DNA from: Parascedosporium putredinis | Taxonomy: Eukaryota > Ascomycota > Sordariomycetes > Microascales > Microascaceae | DNA: 64,000 nucleotides | NCBI GenBank assembly: GCA_949357655.1 | Contig: CASHTG010000016.1 | Span: 124,001 to 188,000, forward strand | Reading direction: 5' to 3' | In this document: positions 35,824 through 49,589 of the stretch, piece by piece | Position numbering within the stretch: position 1 is the first letter of the stretch | Layout of the letters: the number at the start of each line of letters is the position of its first letter | Made by a program: the position numbers and the translations under genes | Notes under the pieces: model-generated | What the model was told of the DNA's origin: nothing | Database searches by the model: none | What the model saw: the letters and a program-made list of their open reading frames with translations, nothing else

Positions 35824-38800
35824 CACTAATACACGCACGGCGATGGTGTTCAACATGCACTCGTTTCTAGATTGTCCAGTGAGTGACACGGCTGGCTGTC
35901 GAATCAGACGATCGGATCTGCGCGGCGCAATCGATGACTGTCCGGAGAATATTGCAAAGCATCATGGACAACGCCCTTCCAGTCGCAACAAGGCACCTTC
36001 TGCACCCTCTGCACCCTCCGCACCCCCATAGCTGTGCAAGACAAGCGCTGGGCCATTTCTAGATGACGCCGACATCATGTTTTTGACCTGCACGCGTGCT
36101 CTGAATCAGACCCCAGGGCCGCGGAGCAAAGCGCGCTTCACATGACGCATCAGTCCTACGGGGCTGCCACCACCCTCTTCCCCGCTGTTCTGCGTATCCC
36201 ACAGGTTTTATTATTTTGGCCTGTGTCTTCTCAACTGCGCACGCTGGTGCGTCTTCCCGGCACAACTGCCACGCGCAACCCGTCACTCCTAGGCTCCTGC
36301 TCGCTCGTCTTGCAGGTGGCGGGGGTTTCGTGTCTCACTAAATCACATCCGCCCGAAAGGAAAAAGCAATTTGAACTTCGGGATGTAGTGCCACCACTCT
36401 TGTCCCTCTCGCCTTTGTCGCCCTTGTCGCCCTAGCTGATCCAGCTGAGATTCGGTTCTCCGCACAGGGACAAAGAACTATTCGCGAGCGTGCACAAAAC
36501 AGTGCGGGAGGTCTGAAGGGTCAAGGGCGTAACAGTCTCGACCGCAGCCCTTGGTACGAAGCAGAGCCTGGCTGTCCCTTCCAAAAATGGCATTGATCTG
36601 CAGCGGCTGGATTGCCCATCCTCAAGCCTTGGAAGCACTTGCCATTGCAGAACCGGTGGCTTTGCGTCCGTCTCCGTGGATGCTTTCTTCTCAAAAGTAG
36701 GGTGCACCAGGGGGAAAGTATGCATAGGGGTGAGAGCAAAGGATATTCTACCCTAGATTAACTTTCGCCATGGTAGTGGAGAGTTCATGAAGATACAAGT
36801 CGAAATAAACTCGCGCTGACCTGGCCTAGACAGGAGGGCTCCGGGATGATATCATTTAGCTTAAATTAGTCTCAGACCAGGATAGTCCTGCAAAGAAACT
36901 GAGGAATGTGTCTCGGTAGTGATGGAGAGGAGTGAAAGGCGAGCTGCTAAACGTCGTCCATTGAGTTGAACTGCTACGAGCAAGGCCAGTTGGGGGTAAG
37001 TGAATTGGAGATTGAGATGAGCATGTCGGAAAAAGTGAGAAGGATGTTATTTTCTGTGATTTACTCCTGAGAAGGTGACGGTTGGGGAGCTGGCCTAGAA
37101 CATGACCTCGCGCTCAAGAATATCAATCCGTGAATTGCGCCAGGCCACCTGGTAGCAATAGATCTAGGTGGGGTTTCGAAGTTACGAGACTAAGAAAAAG
37201 ACAAGAGCGAAACTATCCGACGTGGAGACTATAAAGATGGAGCATTAACTTTTGTCCTCGGGAAAGCAGAGTAGAATGAGAAGATGGGAGAGGAAATAGC
37301 AGGGGCAAGTGGCCAGCATGGAAAGTATCGTAACACAGTTTCACCTGATAGCGAGGGCCCCTTGAGTGCGATGACACGAGAATCAAGACTGTTGTTAAAA
37401 AAATTGTTATGTGGTGATCAGCAAGCCGTCGTCCGCGGACCACGGTAGCGAGCTGAGAAGAGCCAATGATGTATGGTGGTCGCTGGATCTCGAATCGAGA
37501 ACCATGGGAGCCGTGTGGAGGATGCGCGAAACAAGCCCGTTGCCACTGGCGGATCGATCCTCAAGCAACCACCGAGTCTCATTCGGCGGGAAGCGCGGTG
37601 GGCTTTGCGTGGTAGCACCTGCTCGATCAATATTCAATATCCGTGGATAGTAGTGCACTTTACAGCCTTCGTATTACAAGAACGTCCGCTTCAGCTTCGT
37701 TGAATGACTCTCGACGACGGCCGCTTTGGAATTGCGAGAGACGAAGGCCGTCTGAAAAGACGGGAAAGCCCTCGGTAGCTGGGCAAGCTCGTTGACCCAC
37801 AAGGGGGAAATAGAAGCAACATGCTCCTCGCCTGTACTACTAAATGATAGTCATCTGCCAAAGGAAGCTACGGGCCTGGCCCCCCTCCCAGTCTTACCAG
37901 TGTGACTAGTGAGATACTTCGAAAGCGTGGGTGGGTTAAAAGAAACGATAAAAAGCTGAAGGTGGAGGAGTGTGAAGAGAAAGAAATAGGGGAGGGGGGC
38001 CAAAACGTGGCAAAATGTGAAGAACGCATGGGAATAGTGGGGGTCAATTTAGGAGCTCGTGGTCCGGCTGGTGAGCACTGTATTACATTTTGGATCTTTC
38101 AATGTTCCGTCCCCGTGCTGGTAGTGGCCGATTGATCCTGCTTGCCAAACCTAGCCCGAAAGGGATCAAATTCCTGGGAATTCGCTTGGCCACGCTCAGT
38201 GAGACAAGGCGGTGGCTACCCGGCGTCCCACCACTGGATACTAGTGACTAAAAATCCTTTGTGAAGAACATCATGGGAACATGGGAACCTGGGTAGGATT
38301 GCAGGTCCATGGCGAAAAGCAAGCAGAGCCGGTGAGGAGTTGGGAGGGTTGCCTGTTTGGGGTTTATCTTATGCGAGGGGATCGCCATTGATACTGTTCA
38401 TGTCCGCCTCGAGTCATTGCAAGCTCAAAGAATAGACATATTGAGGACACTTGGGAGACTAGGAACTACCGAGGTAAACAAGTAGCAGTACTCGATGGTT
38501 CAAGATTTCCAAGGGCTTGATTGTTGCTGTTTGTTCGCCAAGAGCGTCGAACCCCCTTCAACTGGCATTTTCTTAATGCCGATGTATCTCCTCCTGCTCT
38601 CTCCTCACTCAGGGTCACGGTGCCCACATTTCGTCCCTCCTTCCCAGTGGGGAAGCCAGCGCTTGATGGGAGCTACAGGACTTCCAAAGATCTTCAGCAC
38701 GCCATCTCCTCTTCAGTGATAGTTTGTCCTGCGGGTAGCCCACGTGGGCAAAATCGACGGAAAATACAATAATTGTACTTGGTTACATTGCTGCTGCTCT

Positions 38801-41800
38801 CAAGCTGAGAGCACCCCCATAATATTTCCGAATCTTGCTGCGGACTGGATTGTGGTGGGTAAAACAACGAGGTCTTGCGAAGCGACAGTAATCCAGAGGC
38901 GTACACGCACTGGTTTGATGCGGGATCGATCCCTTTGCCCCTCTTGTTCTGCACTCCAAAACAAGGCTACAAGGGATGGTCTGTCCATCGACATTCTTAA
39001 ACTACACGGGATCTCTGCTTTGTGCCGCCTTGTACTTCTCCTCACCTGTCAGTCCCTTTTAAGAGGGAGTCTAATGGCACGCGGTCAGACAGTGGAGAGG
39101 GCCCTGGGATCAAGGGCTAAAACCGAGGTCTGTTCGTTCTCTTAGCCTTCCAGAAGACCGAAACATGGACCATCGACTAGGGCCCTGGAAGCGACGAGGA
39201 GGAAGAGAAAGAAGAAGAAGGTCAGTGACCCGAAATCCTCAGTCAAGGAAACACCAACGATTATGTACCTTGGCACACGATGAAACGATATTCAGCAGCG
39301 GAGAAGATTGTCCGACCAGGACGGGCAACGAAATGCTTCAGAAGTTAGCATTGCCCTCCTCTTGTTGACTTGGGATAGCGACGAACACATCCAGAGATGC
39401 ACAAAAAAGCAAGGTCACGAGGGAGGAGGAGCAACGGCAAATGTCGCTCCAAGTACAATGAGCGACGAGATGTGACTGACAGTTGATGACTTGTGTTTGC
39501 TTGCCCTGGTTTTGGTCAAGGAGACAGAACTCCTGCTTTTGTGGACCCACCAGAATGGTCTACACTCCCCCTTTTTCCTCCTCTTTCTTTTTCCTTCCTC
39601 CTCGGTTCGGGGGCGGGGTCCACCCTTTTGCCTTAGTTAGCACCCCAACCGTAGCACATGGACATCCGCGCACCTCCACCAGGGAGCTGGGTGCCATCTA
39701 GCGCGGGGCAGACGGGCAGGTACCATGTGAAAACCTCGTACTGTGTGAGCCCAGCCCAGAAGTCTCAAGCCAGCAGGCGAGAGACAAACGCCCTTTCGAT
39801 GGGCTGGCGAGCGAGCGCAGGGCGGGCAGGACCTCCATCCCCTCCACCATCTTCTCCATCCCCGACGAACAGCAGGCTTCTCGTGTTACCAGATGCACCC
39901 CTTCCTTCTCGGTGCAAGAATACTCTGGTATTTGTCGCACGCGGTGTCTAGAATTTCGATTCTCAATAGGCTTGGGGAAGCAAAATTAATGGAGCAGGTG
40001 GTATTCGTCACACTCTTGCAGCCCGGTCCAGCACATGGTTGCCTTGTCACCCACCTTTTTCTCCATCTAGTAGTGGAGATTGGCTGTTGAAAGCACTCGC
40101 GGTAACCTTGTTGGGTGGGTATCTTCAGAGAAAATCAACAAGTGGAGCGGGTTGTGCTGCTGGCCGGTATCCGGTATTACTTGACTCGCATGGCTTTCTG
40201 GACATGGCCGGGATACCATCCAACGCGACTCCCCTCGATCCAGGGACACCTCCGAACGGAACCCACGAGCTGGAAGCTCTTCGCCAACGGAGGATTCAGC
40301 CGAGCTCCAAAGCAGGGGATCCCTGATCTTTCTACCATCCTTCGTTCCACTTTTGTCTATGGTCGATGCGTTGCTTCTCAGTTCCCTCAATTCTTTTTCC
40401 TTTTTCTTTTCTTTTCTTTCTTTCCTTGGCTCTCGCTCTTCTCACATCACCCCCTTCTCCCCAAGAGGGCACTCTCCGGGGACCCTAGCGCTTGCAGAAA
40501 CACCTGCATCATTCTGTGGACGGAAACAATTGTATTTTGCCGCAGTTTATATTAATGTGAAGGAAAACCCGGTCGCCCGCTGTCCCCATCCCCAGGGAGG
40601 CCTAGCTCTCGGTTGGGGGATTGATGTCCGAAGGAATCTGATTAAATTGCAACATGACACAGTCACCTTCTCTTCCAGGGCAAGCAATCTGACGTCGCTC
40701 AGCTGAAGAGAAAGAACCCAGAAATAAGTAGGGGTATTACAAGGAGACAAATGGGAAATCGAAAGGAAGAAGAGGAAAATAGGACAAAAAGGAAGAAGAG
40801 GCGGAAAATGAAAGATGGCGCCTTCACGCTAAATGCGGAAGCGGGAGCGAAGGTCGAGATGGGGTTCTTGTTCTTCATGCATTCCCTGATGCATCTACAC
40901 TACTCTAGGAACATGTCCGATTATTATTCTCTGGGCGCGAACGGACTATCGGTGCTTGTTTGAGGAACATCCGCGATCGAGGACGGACGGGAGCGCCGTC
41001 TCCCAGGTTTGATGTCACAGGAAACAATGAATGCAACAAAAAACGCCGCTGAGCATTGACTTTCCAAATCCGCCTGGTCGGGACAATAATGGAGAAGGAT
41101 CAATTGGGTCCGGAGGGCCCAGGGCATTGGAGGGGAGATTTTTAGCACTGCGAGCAGAAGGCTCTCCTGAATCACTCTCACAAATGAAAGATTGATGTGC
41201 CCAAGCTCGAAAATCCACCCTCAATGTTGTCTCCCAAATTTGATACCTCAGCCCTCCATGGATCCCCGTCCTTCACTCCTGCCCATACCGAAGTACGAAG
41301 TACCTCAGTACAATACACACACACACACACAAATCTGAGCGAGCACCCCTCGCGTTGGAAGAGCTGCCCGGGAGCCCTTTTGGTGTGCAAGCTTACCCAA
41401 ACCAGCCCGAGCTTCAGTGCCAAACGGACCACCGACGCAAGCGGCGCTTTCATTTCAACCCAGTTTTTCTTCTTCTTCCTTTCTTTCCATCATCCTTTCC
41501 CTTGTCTCCCCTTTCCCGCTCCCCTCCTCCGTGGTCCAGAGCTGAGGGAGAACGAGCTAGCGCGAATTAACACACTCCACCGGGCGCCAAATTGGCCTAG
41601 GGAAGCCCGGCCAAGCTGGCCACCAAAAACAGGAAGCGATCGACACCGATATAACATGGGCGAACCAAGGACTGCGAGCCAGGTGCGGGCCGCATTCCCA
41701 GAACCCGATATGAAGATGATGGGGAAAAAAGACACCTGGTTGTCGTTGAGTCAGGCCCATCCCTTTCCCAATCCTTGAAACTAGTCATTTTTGTGTGCAT

Positions 41801-44800
41801 CCCAATTCCCTTCCTGGATTCCCCTTGAACACGCCACCATCCACCCTCTCCAAGCCCCTATCCTTCTTCTTGAGGCGGCTCGAGGGTTCAGACAAAAAAG
41901 GCATCAAATTCGCCCCTGCTACTTGAACGGGAGGGGGCCAAGGGAGCTTTGCGGCAGTCCTGTGATATTTGAGATTGTGTGAGCCATCACCTTGGGCGAG
42001 ACTCAGAAGGGTCACTCCTCGCCTGTTGGCAATCATCGATGTTGCCATACGTGCTGCTTCCTTGCCCCAACATGCAACTTTGGATATGGGTCGCGTTTGA
42101 AGTGGAGTTTTGCCAGGGCAGGGACCGAAGACTTGCACATCCACAGTCTGCAAATGTTGGGAATCGATGGATCAATTGTATTGATGTGGCGCGTGGCGTC
42201 AATGGGCGAAAACCCAGTCTCGCCAACCAATTTTTTGAGAGGGGTTCTCCCCGTCCGTGTTTGTGATGTGTTCTGCAGCCGGAAGGAGTGCGCCGCTAGC
42301 ATCAGTCAATGGAACGCGCCCCTGATCAATAATAGCACCACCCTAAATCAACTATGGGCAGACAAGCCCCCAGCCTGGACCTCTGCCAGCGGAGGAGGAA
42401 TATACAGCAGGCCGATCTTGCTGTTATTCTTACCCAGCCTGGGTTGAGTAGGGTACAAGGAGGTTGAAGATTCAACCTCTGTACTGTAGTTTTCCCTCCC
42501 TCCCTTGAGCAGCTTGAAGAAGGGGGTTACACTGGTACTTACCCCGCCAGCCCCGTTGCCCGTCTCCTGCCATGTGCCCATTGATGGTGGAGGGTGTGTT
42601 ATTACTGAGAGAATGAGGGCATCTACTCTCAACCGCCGCTAGCATCAATCGTTGTAATACCCCGGGGCTACTGGCCACTCGAGGCTAGACGATTTTGCTG
42701 ATCCGCTTCCTTTTTGAATGGAGAACACCCAGCTTGATCGGCACTATCAGTGAGCCAGCCCCCGGACCTTGAAGAACCGGTCAATGGTGCACTGGCCCTT
42801 TGTTTGAAGGGCGTCTAGATTTTCGAGTGGGCTGTGGCTAGTGTTGCAGGAAACAGAAGTGGCCGAAGATCATCTCTGCTCTTCTCCCTCACCCCCTCTC
42901 TTGGACCCGTCCCCCCTTGAAGACTTTGGGGACGAAGAAGGAACACTGGGATCACCAGTTACTATCAACCCCTCCAGAGAAAAGGTAGATCGGATGAACC
43001 ACATTCCAATTTCTTTTCCTTTTTTCCAAGATAGCAAGTAAATGAAACCTTTAATTTGAAGCCTGCCTGTATCGTCGACTGGCTCAGCCAATTTCCAAAG
43101 GCAAGACGAAGGCTAGTTCCCGGCGAGACATTCCTCGCCGTGACACGTCGACACAGCACAGTTCACGTGGCTCGGAAGATCGCGCGCAAGGCTTGCCGTT
43201 GTCCTGTACGGCCCGTAATACTAACCCCGTAGTGTACGCACCGAAAACAAAAAGAGGGTGGCCTCTACCGAGGTACTTCGGTACAGATACGCTGTTGGGG
43301 GCCCCAGAAATTATCTATCAGCTATGAAGGGATTGAGGAGTCACCGAGAACTGAACGAAGCAGCCTACTAGTTTCCCATGATGCCAAAGGCGCAAACGCC
43401 TCCTTGGTTTCGTTTAGTTTGGTTCGGGGGAATAGAAGCCAAGGCGTAAAAGGGATATATCAATCGATGGTGGATAGACCTAGTCCGTTTTCTCACCTCT
43501 CAAGCCCCTCCCCCAAATATCAAGCCTTGTTCCTCGTTACGAAGATGGGGGCTCGAACCACCGAGAAGTCATCTTTGATTCCTTGGTTCACTTGAGTTTA
43601 TTTTCTTCTCATGCCAGACGACGAGAAGGCCCGAGGCGACCCGCAATGACGCCACCGCGCCGATAAAGTCAAGACATGAAGATGCAGTCGCTCGAGCTCG
43701 ACTTTTGTAGGTTGACATCGCCCCCAGCGATGCAGTCCTCGTCAGTACATGCGCCTCCCGGTTTCAAGCCCGCCTTCCCCTGGGCTTTTGCTCGACTCGC
43801 GCAGTGGTGTTTAATGCATCGTTCCTGTGCTTGGCCAGCCGGCCACCTGGCTGGGTACATGAATGAACGACCAGCTGGATAATAGCAAGTCTACGCCCCC
43901 TAAGTAATAGTCAAGAAGAGCATCAAGAGGCTCTCTCTCACATTGGTGTCGACGCAAGGAGGGGGAGGGGCGGCTATCGCTTGATAACGAAAAATAAAAA
44001 GAACCAGCGGTTTGTCTTGGCTGGCGTGGTGGTCCTCGGAACTCGCTAGAATTTGTGTCTCTGAGCCACACACCGCCTGTCTCGTCTCCATTGCGAGTGA
44101 CATGTATCGAGTGGAGGGTGAAAAAAAAGGTGCAGGGGGATCACGATTGAGAGGAAACCGCCGTCTCCGATGGGATAAGACTTTGTCTCAGTGCCACCCC
44201 ATAACCGGGCAGCGCGACACGAGCTGGTGGCATGATGAGGAAGCAAGTTGAAAGGGCGGATATGCCGTCTTCAGCGCAGTGCCCAGTTATTTCACACGGC
44301 CTTTTCTTTCATTAAGGCCATAGGGATGGATAGATGGGGGCACGGATTTTTTCCTCCTTTCTTTTTTTGGTACAAGAGCCAAGGGGGAACGAAGCGATAT
44401 GGTGGGGGTGGCTAGCGAGGGAGGCGAAAAGGAATGTTCATCGACCCTTCTATTTCATTCATACATCTATGGATGTACTCGGCCAAACAGTGCTCCTCGT
44501 GATAAAGGTCTCATTGATTCCCCCACCCGACTGCATTTCCATATCAAGTAATCGCGTAGCAAGGCCCACGAGCTTGGACAGAGTCAGACGAACAGGTGGT
44601 GGCACCTCATGCGAGCTCGTACCCCGGTGTCCGTTAACATGTTGGCGGGGAAAGGCCCGGCCTGTGCCTACCGTACATACACACATAGATGTAGGTTATA
44701 GCCCCTCGCTTCGCTAGCCGGATGGAGGAGAAAGCTGCAGAGGTAGATGATGGGACGTATCCCAAGGGATTTGGGTGATTCTTCACGACACCAGCTTACT

Positions 44801-45304
44801 TTGTTCTGTCAAGAGTAGTATTCCTTGGGCAACCTTGGGTGAATTTCGCCGACATGTTGGCGTTGGGTGGACGCAGCGGAGAGTCGGTCCGGTGGCCAGT
44901 TCCATTCACTATGTGTCGTTCAGAGAGGGTCAAGTCATAACCGAACCATACGTGTAGGTAAAGACCGACACTTGCGGAATGGAACGTTTCCGAGACTGCT
45001 TCTATTTTGACGCTTGACACAAGTGCTCAGGTTTGGAAGTCTCCACAGCCAAACGGTATTTTAGCGACCATTCCCGCAACCACCCTAGCCTCGCCACGAC
45101 GAATGTCTCATTATCCACCCCTCTCCGATGGGTGAGAGAAGGCTCGAAAGGGTTCAACGGTACATCGGCACGATCCGCCAACGAAACACGGGTATTACTC
45201 TCCTGGCGCAAACGGGTTGCTGGCAAATTACCTCTGGGTGTCTCCCCTTCCTTGCTGAATTCTCTCACAAGGGAAATGCACGAGGGCAGGAGGACTGCAA
45301 GGGG

Positions 45305-45366
45305 GAGGAAGAAGAAGGGGAAAAAAAAAAAGAAAAGAAAAGAAAAGAAAGGAAGAAAAAAAAAAG
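45305..45366. repeat. A-rich (AAAAG)n simple repeat
   Basis: Runs of A broken by single G, including five AAAAG units, occupy about 60 bp. Similar A-rich sequence occurs at 32505-32540. No retroposon body or target duplication is visible next to either. Confidence 0.85.
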
Positions 45367-48300
45367 GGCGAGAAAGGACAGACAATCTTGTCAGATCAGA
45401 AGTCGTCCAGTGTAATGATATGGAAAACGCCCTAAACTACCGGGGTACTTAAGGCTAGAAAACTTGCCTGCCATGCTTGCCATGGCAGTGATAATCTCGA
45501 AAGCGGCGTTGTGTTCAGAGAAGCATCCTCTCGACAGGGGTTGGATTGGTTGGGCTGCCGCAAGCGTTTGGCCCTTTCCGCATGGATCCGTGAGACAACT
45601 GCAGAACACTCAGCCCGCACGCACTGACGCGCCCTCCCCCAATACCGCTTGTAGCGTCCAACCCTAGCCGCTATAGCGCGCCTATTATGCATGCTGTAAC
45701 CTTAGGGAAAGCCGGCGCTGTGACCCGGGCGAGCCAGCAAAACCACTGTATAGAGGGCTCTGTGATCAAGAAAGAAGGGCCAGACTTGGAGGGAGGATGC
45801 GGAATGTGCTTTTCGAATGGGCACTTTCTCCCGAGGCAGAGGGGGGCGGCAGGATGGATCAAGTGAGCCAGCGCCATACGGCACACCGCCGTGGTGCTGT
45901 AATCAATAATACTCTTCATCCTGAAGCGTGAGAAGATCAATACTTGGACAGGGGGCGTGCCCTGAATCTTGAACTGAGGTGAGCACGAGCAGCGGAGCTG
46001 CCGTGGTCCAAACTCGGCCGGTCTTGGCCGGCGGCGCCCCAAGCCAGGGCCACCACAACCCTCGTCCCTGACATCTCGACAAGAGTATTAGCTGATAACT
46101 GTGACTTTGGGCTGGCCTCGCTGGAATGAGGTGCACTGCCTGCTAATAGTAACAAACACCACGGCTGGCCCCTGGCGAGCTATTAATGGCTCGGGCCTTT
46201 GCGACCTTTCCGAGTTGCGTGCTTGGAGGTGCAGAGTGTATGGCTCTTTGATTGGCTTCCCAAAGAACAGAGAAGAATTTTTTCCCCTTCTCTTTGGGAT
46301 CAATGGGGAACCTGGTCTTTTCCCAGCTTGTCGCATCCCTTGGGGGTAGGCGACTGGAAACGCAATTTAGGGCCAGCCCGCCAGGTTTGGATCACGACCA
46401 GCATCTCGCTGGAGAACCACGGTTTCAATCTGTTCGTAATACGTGCATCTGCTTTTTAATATAACCATGACAGAACACGTTCCCGTAGGATGGCATGTTG
46501 GCATGTTGGCGGATGGAGGCCTTCGGCGCGAATCACTTCCATTTTCCACGTGGACTCCGAGATCAATTTAACGGAGGCGCAGGAGATATCGATAGATCGC
46601 TGTCTGTGTTTCGAAAGATCCGACATGTCCCTGAGAATCGGAACGTGCCTATTATTACCATCAGCACTACCTCGGTAGACTTCATGTCCTTCATCCCTTG
46701 CTTCCCTTCCTCTTTTCTTTTTCTCTCTCGCTTTTTTCTCTCTTTTCTTTTTCAATGAAAACAAGGTATGTGGTCTTGGTCATTCGCATCCCTTGACGGT
46801 GGCTTCAAGCCGTTATCAGTCATTCCATCAACCTTCTCGTTTCAGCATTCTCCCTCCAATTCCGAGGCTGCACGTTCATGCGTGCTCAGTCCGCATCATG
46901 CCCTGGTTATAGCCGCACTTGTCGAATCTGCCAGCGCATGTCGCTCCGTCGAGACGAAGAGTCGAGTGACAAGAATATCCATGTAATCAGATTCATTCTG
47001 TGCTGCTATCCAATATCGCCTGTCTTACCCGTAATGGGGTCAAATAGCGAATTGACCCGTTATTCGGCACTTGCCCCTTCTTTCTCTAGTCGCGGCAGGG
47101 CTCTTGTTACTTGTACAACTTGCTTGGCCTTGGCCGGCCAAGAGCACGCACATCCTCGGGTTCAGAATTCCTCGTGGGCGGACCCTTGGCTTGCGGCGCT
47201 TGAGGCTGCCCAGTGGTGAGACCGACGCCACTCCAATCGAAGCTTTCTCCTCCTCTCAAAGGCCAAGACCAGTCACTCCCTCACTCCCTTTCTTAGTGTG
47301 GTTACGGACACTTTGACTGACGGTTGTGGTGTCTAAGCGGTAATAGCGCAGGACATCAAGTAGATGCATAAATCCAAGACTGCGTAGATGCTCACTGTCA
47401 AGCAAGGGCGTTGTTATCTTATTTTATCTCATTTTTACCTTGGCGATATATTTAATTTTCTCTTTATACTCAGGCTACCACCTCATGACTGGCTGGTCTG
47501 TCTAACTGGAAGTATGGGGAAGGGGGAGGGGAGGGCTACTGCACAGGCCTTTCTGGTATCATCTGCCACCTCTCCATCCGTCCAAGGAATTTGGTCGGGA
47601 GCAACAGTGCGCGGGGAAGTACTGTTAACGAATGGGGCTGGCCGCGATGCACCACAACCCCAGCACACTTGCCCTTCTGGAGGATTACATCGCTTCTCTA
47701 GCCAAGCATGCCCGCCGGCTGCAGGTACTCTGGACAAGAAAAACGTGGAGCATCTCATGGGGTACTTCGTACTTCGGGACGTCGCCTGCGTCTCTGGAGT
47801 GAGCTGGCCCATCCCATCATGAACCTCGCACCACCAACCACAACACCTTTGTCCTCGAAAAAGAGCAAGGAGGTGCTTACCTCGCAAGGGAGATGCGAAG
47901 GAGGAAGAGAGACGCGGGAAGATGGTATACGAGAGACGGCGCGGAAACCTGGCGTCAGAGGGAGGGAGGAAGTAAGCGAGAGGGGAGGAAAAGTCTCTTT
48001 TAGCTCTCAGAGATAGCCGTTTGCAGGAATGCACTCGTGTCGTCAATAAGGCCGACCAGACTGAACTTTGATGGGATACATGCAGGAGGTTTTGATGCAA
48101 CCCGCAATCGCGTAACAGTCCTGTGATGGTGGTGGTTGGGTTGCTCCACTTCTGCTTCTCCCGATTTGCTCCTCTTTCCCCAAGGAACCGCACCCTCGTG
48201 GGAATTGATGACGAGGAAAGAAATAATATACGATGGTTGATTAAGATGGTGTGGAGGACGGAGGCAGGCTCTCTGAAGACGGGGGATTAGGGTGCTCAAG

Positions 48301-49589
48301 GTTTTGGTGGTCGACATGGTTTTCTCACGCTGATGTGTTTGCGAACGAGGTACATCTTGAGGCCCTCAAAGCCAATAGATCACACCTGCACCTGCCCACT
48401 TGGTGGTTAGTAACCGGCCCCCCTCTGAGGACAACTACCCTGTACTTGTAGTGTAGCGCCTTACCCACCCCCTTCTGCTTCTTTTGGGGGGCGTGATAGA
48501 AGTCTGGGGCATACCCCCGATGGGTGCTAGACCCACGCCTGACACGCCCCTTTCCCGCGACTCGATCCTGGGTGTGTCTCCGACAAAGTAGCCCCCAGTC
48601 TCGGTGGGGACGAAAGAGACCGGTACTGAAGCGTGTACACTGTGCATTCTGCAACGCTAGCCATACAGTAGTGGCGTCTCGCCCAACGGTACAGGACACC
48701 AGAACAATCCCACCCGCTTCTGTACAACGATTGTTGATGGATTGGACCTTTTTAACAATGGATCCATCAAATCCACAAGGTACGAAGTACAGTGGGTTTC
48801 TGGACGCTAGTCGTGTGTCGGCAGACCGAGCTTCGTGCCCGGCATGTACCCAAGAAGTATCGTCCCCTTTTTATTGCTGGATGGTGATACGAGGAAAGTA
48901 CGAAGGAAACGTGGGCTGGCTTGGCACCCTATCCACCCTTCTCTGAGCAGCGAACAGTGGAATAGATCCAGTGTCATTCAGAATCGTTGTTCCCGCTAAA
49001 GACCCGTCTTCCCCTGTCGCTCATTCTTCCCTTCCCGTCAACCCATTACCTGAACCGCATCCCCAGACTCACTGCCTCTTTTTTCTTCACTCCTTCCCTC
49101 CCCCTCCTCACGCGCCTCGCACCGAGCATCACCAACACTTGGCAATTCAACCCTCCAACCGAAAGCGCCATCCAGATCTCGACGACTCCTCTTTCCTTTT
49201 TAACTCTGCTGTAGCGCTCGCGCCTTCGACGTTTCCCAAGCCGCTGCGGGATAATCGAAACGCCCAAAGGACGACCACGCTTGTCATGTGCGAAACCATT
49301 GCGAAGTCTTGTTCCATATAGCGCCTCGCACCCCTCCCTTCCCACTCGCACTCTCGACTGGTCAAACCAAAGGCCTCGAATTTCTAGCTCGCGACTTCCT
49401 CGACTTTTACCGACCCCCACCCTTTTTAGAACACGAGAGAAACAACAGCGGAACAAAGTTTTTCCTTCCTCGTTTTGAGGAACGCGGCGTGTGGCTCTTC
49501 ACCAACGGTGCCTCGGCCGACGACACTACATGCGCTGATACTAAGTTCTTCGAGCTTGCCTCCAAAAGACTCTACCGTTTCTTACCGGA

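Larger units (their letters stand above)
28943..49589. other. 20-kb interval with no recognisable gene
   Basis: I find no frame with a known domain, no believable splice-joined gene, no transposon protein and no terminal repeats over this span. Base composition looks ordinary by eye and not AT-rich, which argues against heavily RIP-mutated repeats. It contains a GT-rich minisatellite (35659-35823), A-rich simple sequence (32505-32540, 45305-45366), an AC run near 41320-41333, and several copies of a TACCGAGGTA/GTACTTCGGTAC-like motif. Pyrimidine tracts at 39570-39600, 40380-40440, 41465-41525 and 46700-46755 resemble leaders but are not followed by recognisable coding sequence. It could hold lineage-specific short genes, non-coding transcripts or regulatory DNA. 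Confidence 0.45.

Noticed and set aside
43540..43575. Minus-strand GGTTCGAGCCCC string like a tRNA T-arm
   Set aside because: No matching acceptor stem or anticodon arm could be built around it.
45305..45366. A-rich tract as the tail of a retroposon
   Set aside because: No element body, target duplication or repeated copy was seen next to it; it reads as simple sequence.
47071..47316. Frame with a signal-peptide-like N-terminus (small secreted protein candidate)
   Set aside because: The first codon is TTG, and there is no ATG upstream in frame that keeps the hydrophobic segment at the N-terminus.
47483..48193. 236-codon minus-strand frame in the gene-poor interval
   Set aside because: It begins at GTG and has no recognisable motif.
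28943..49589. RIP-degraded transposon island
   Set aside because: RIP gives AT-rich DNA dense in TA and poor in CA/TG; by eye the stretch keeps ordinary composition with many GC-rich parts.
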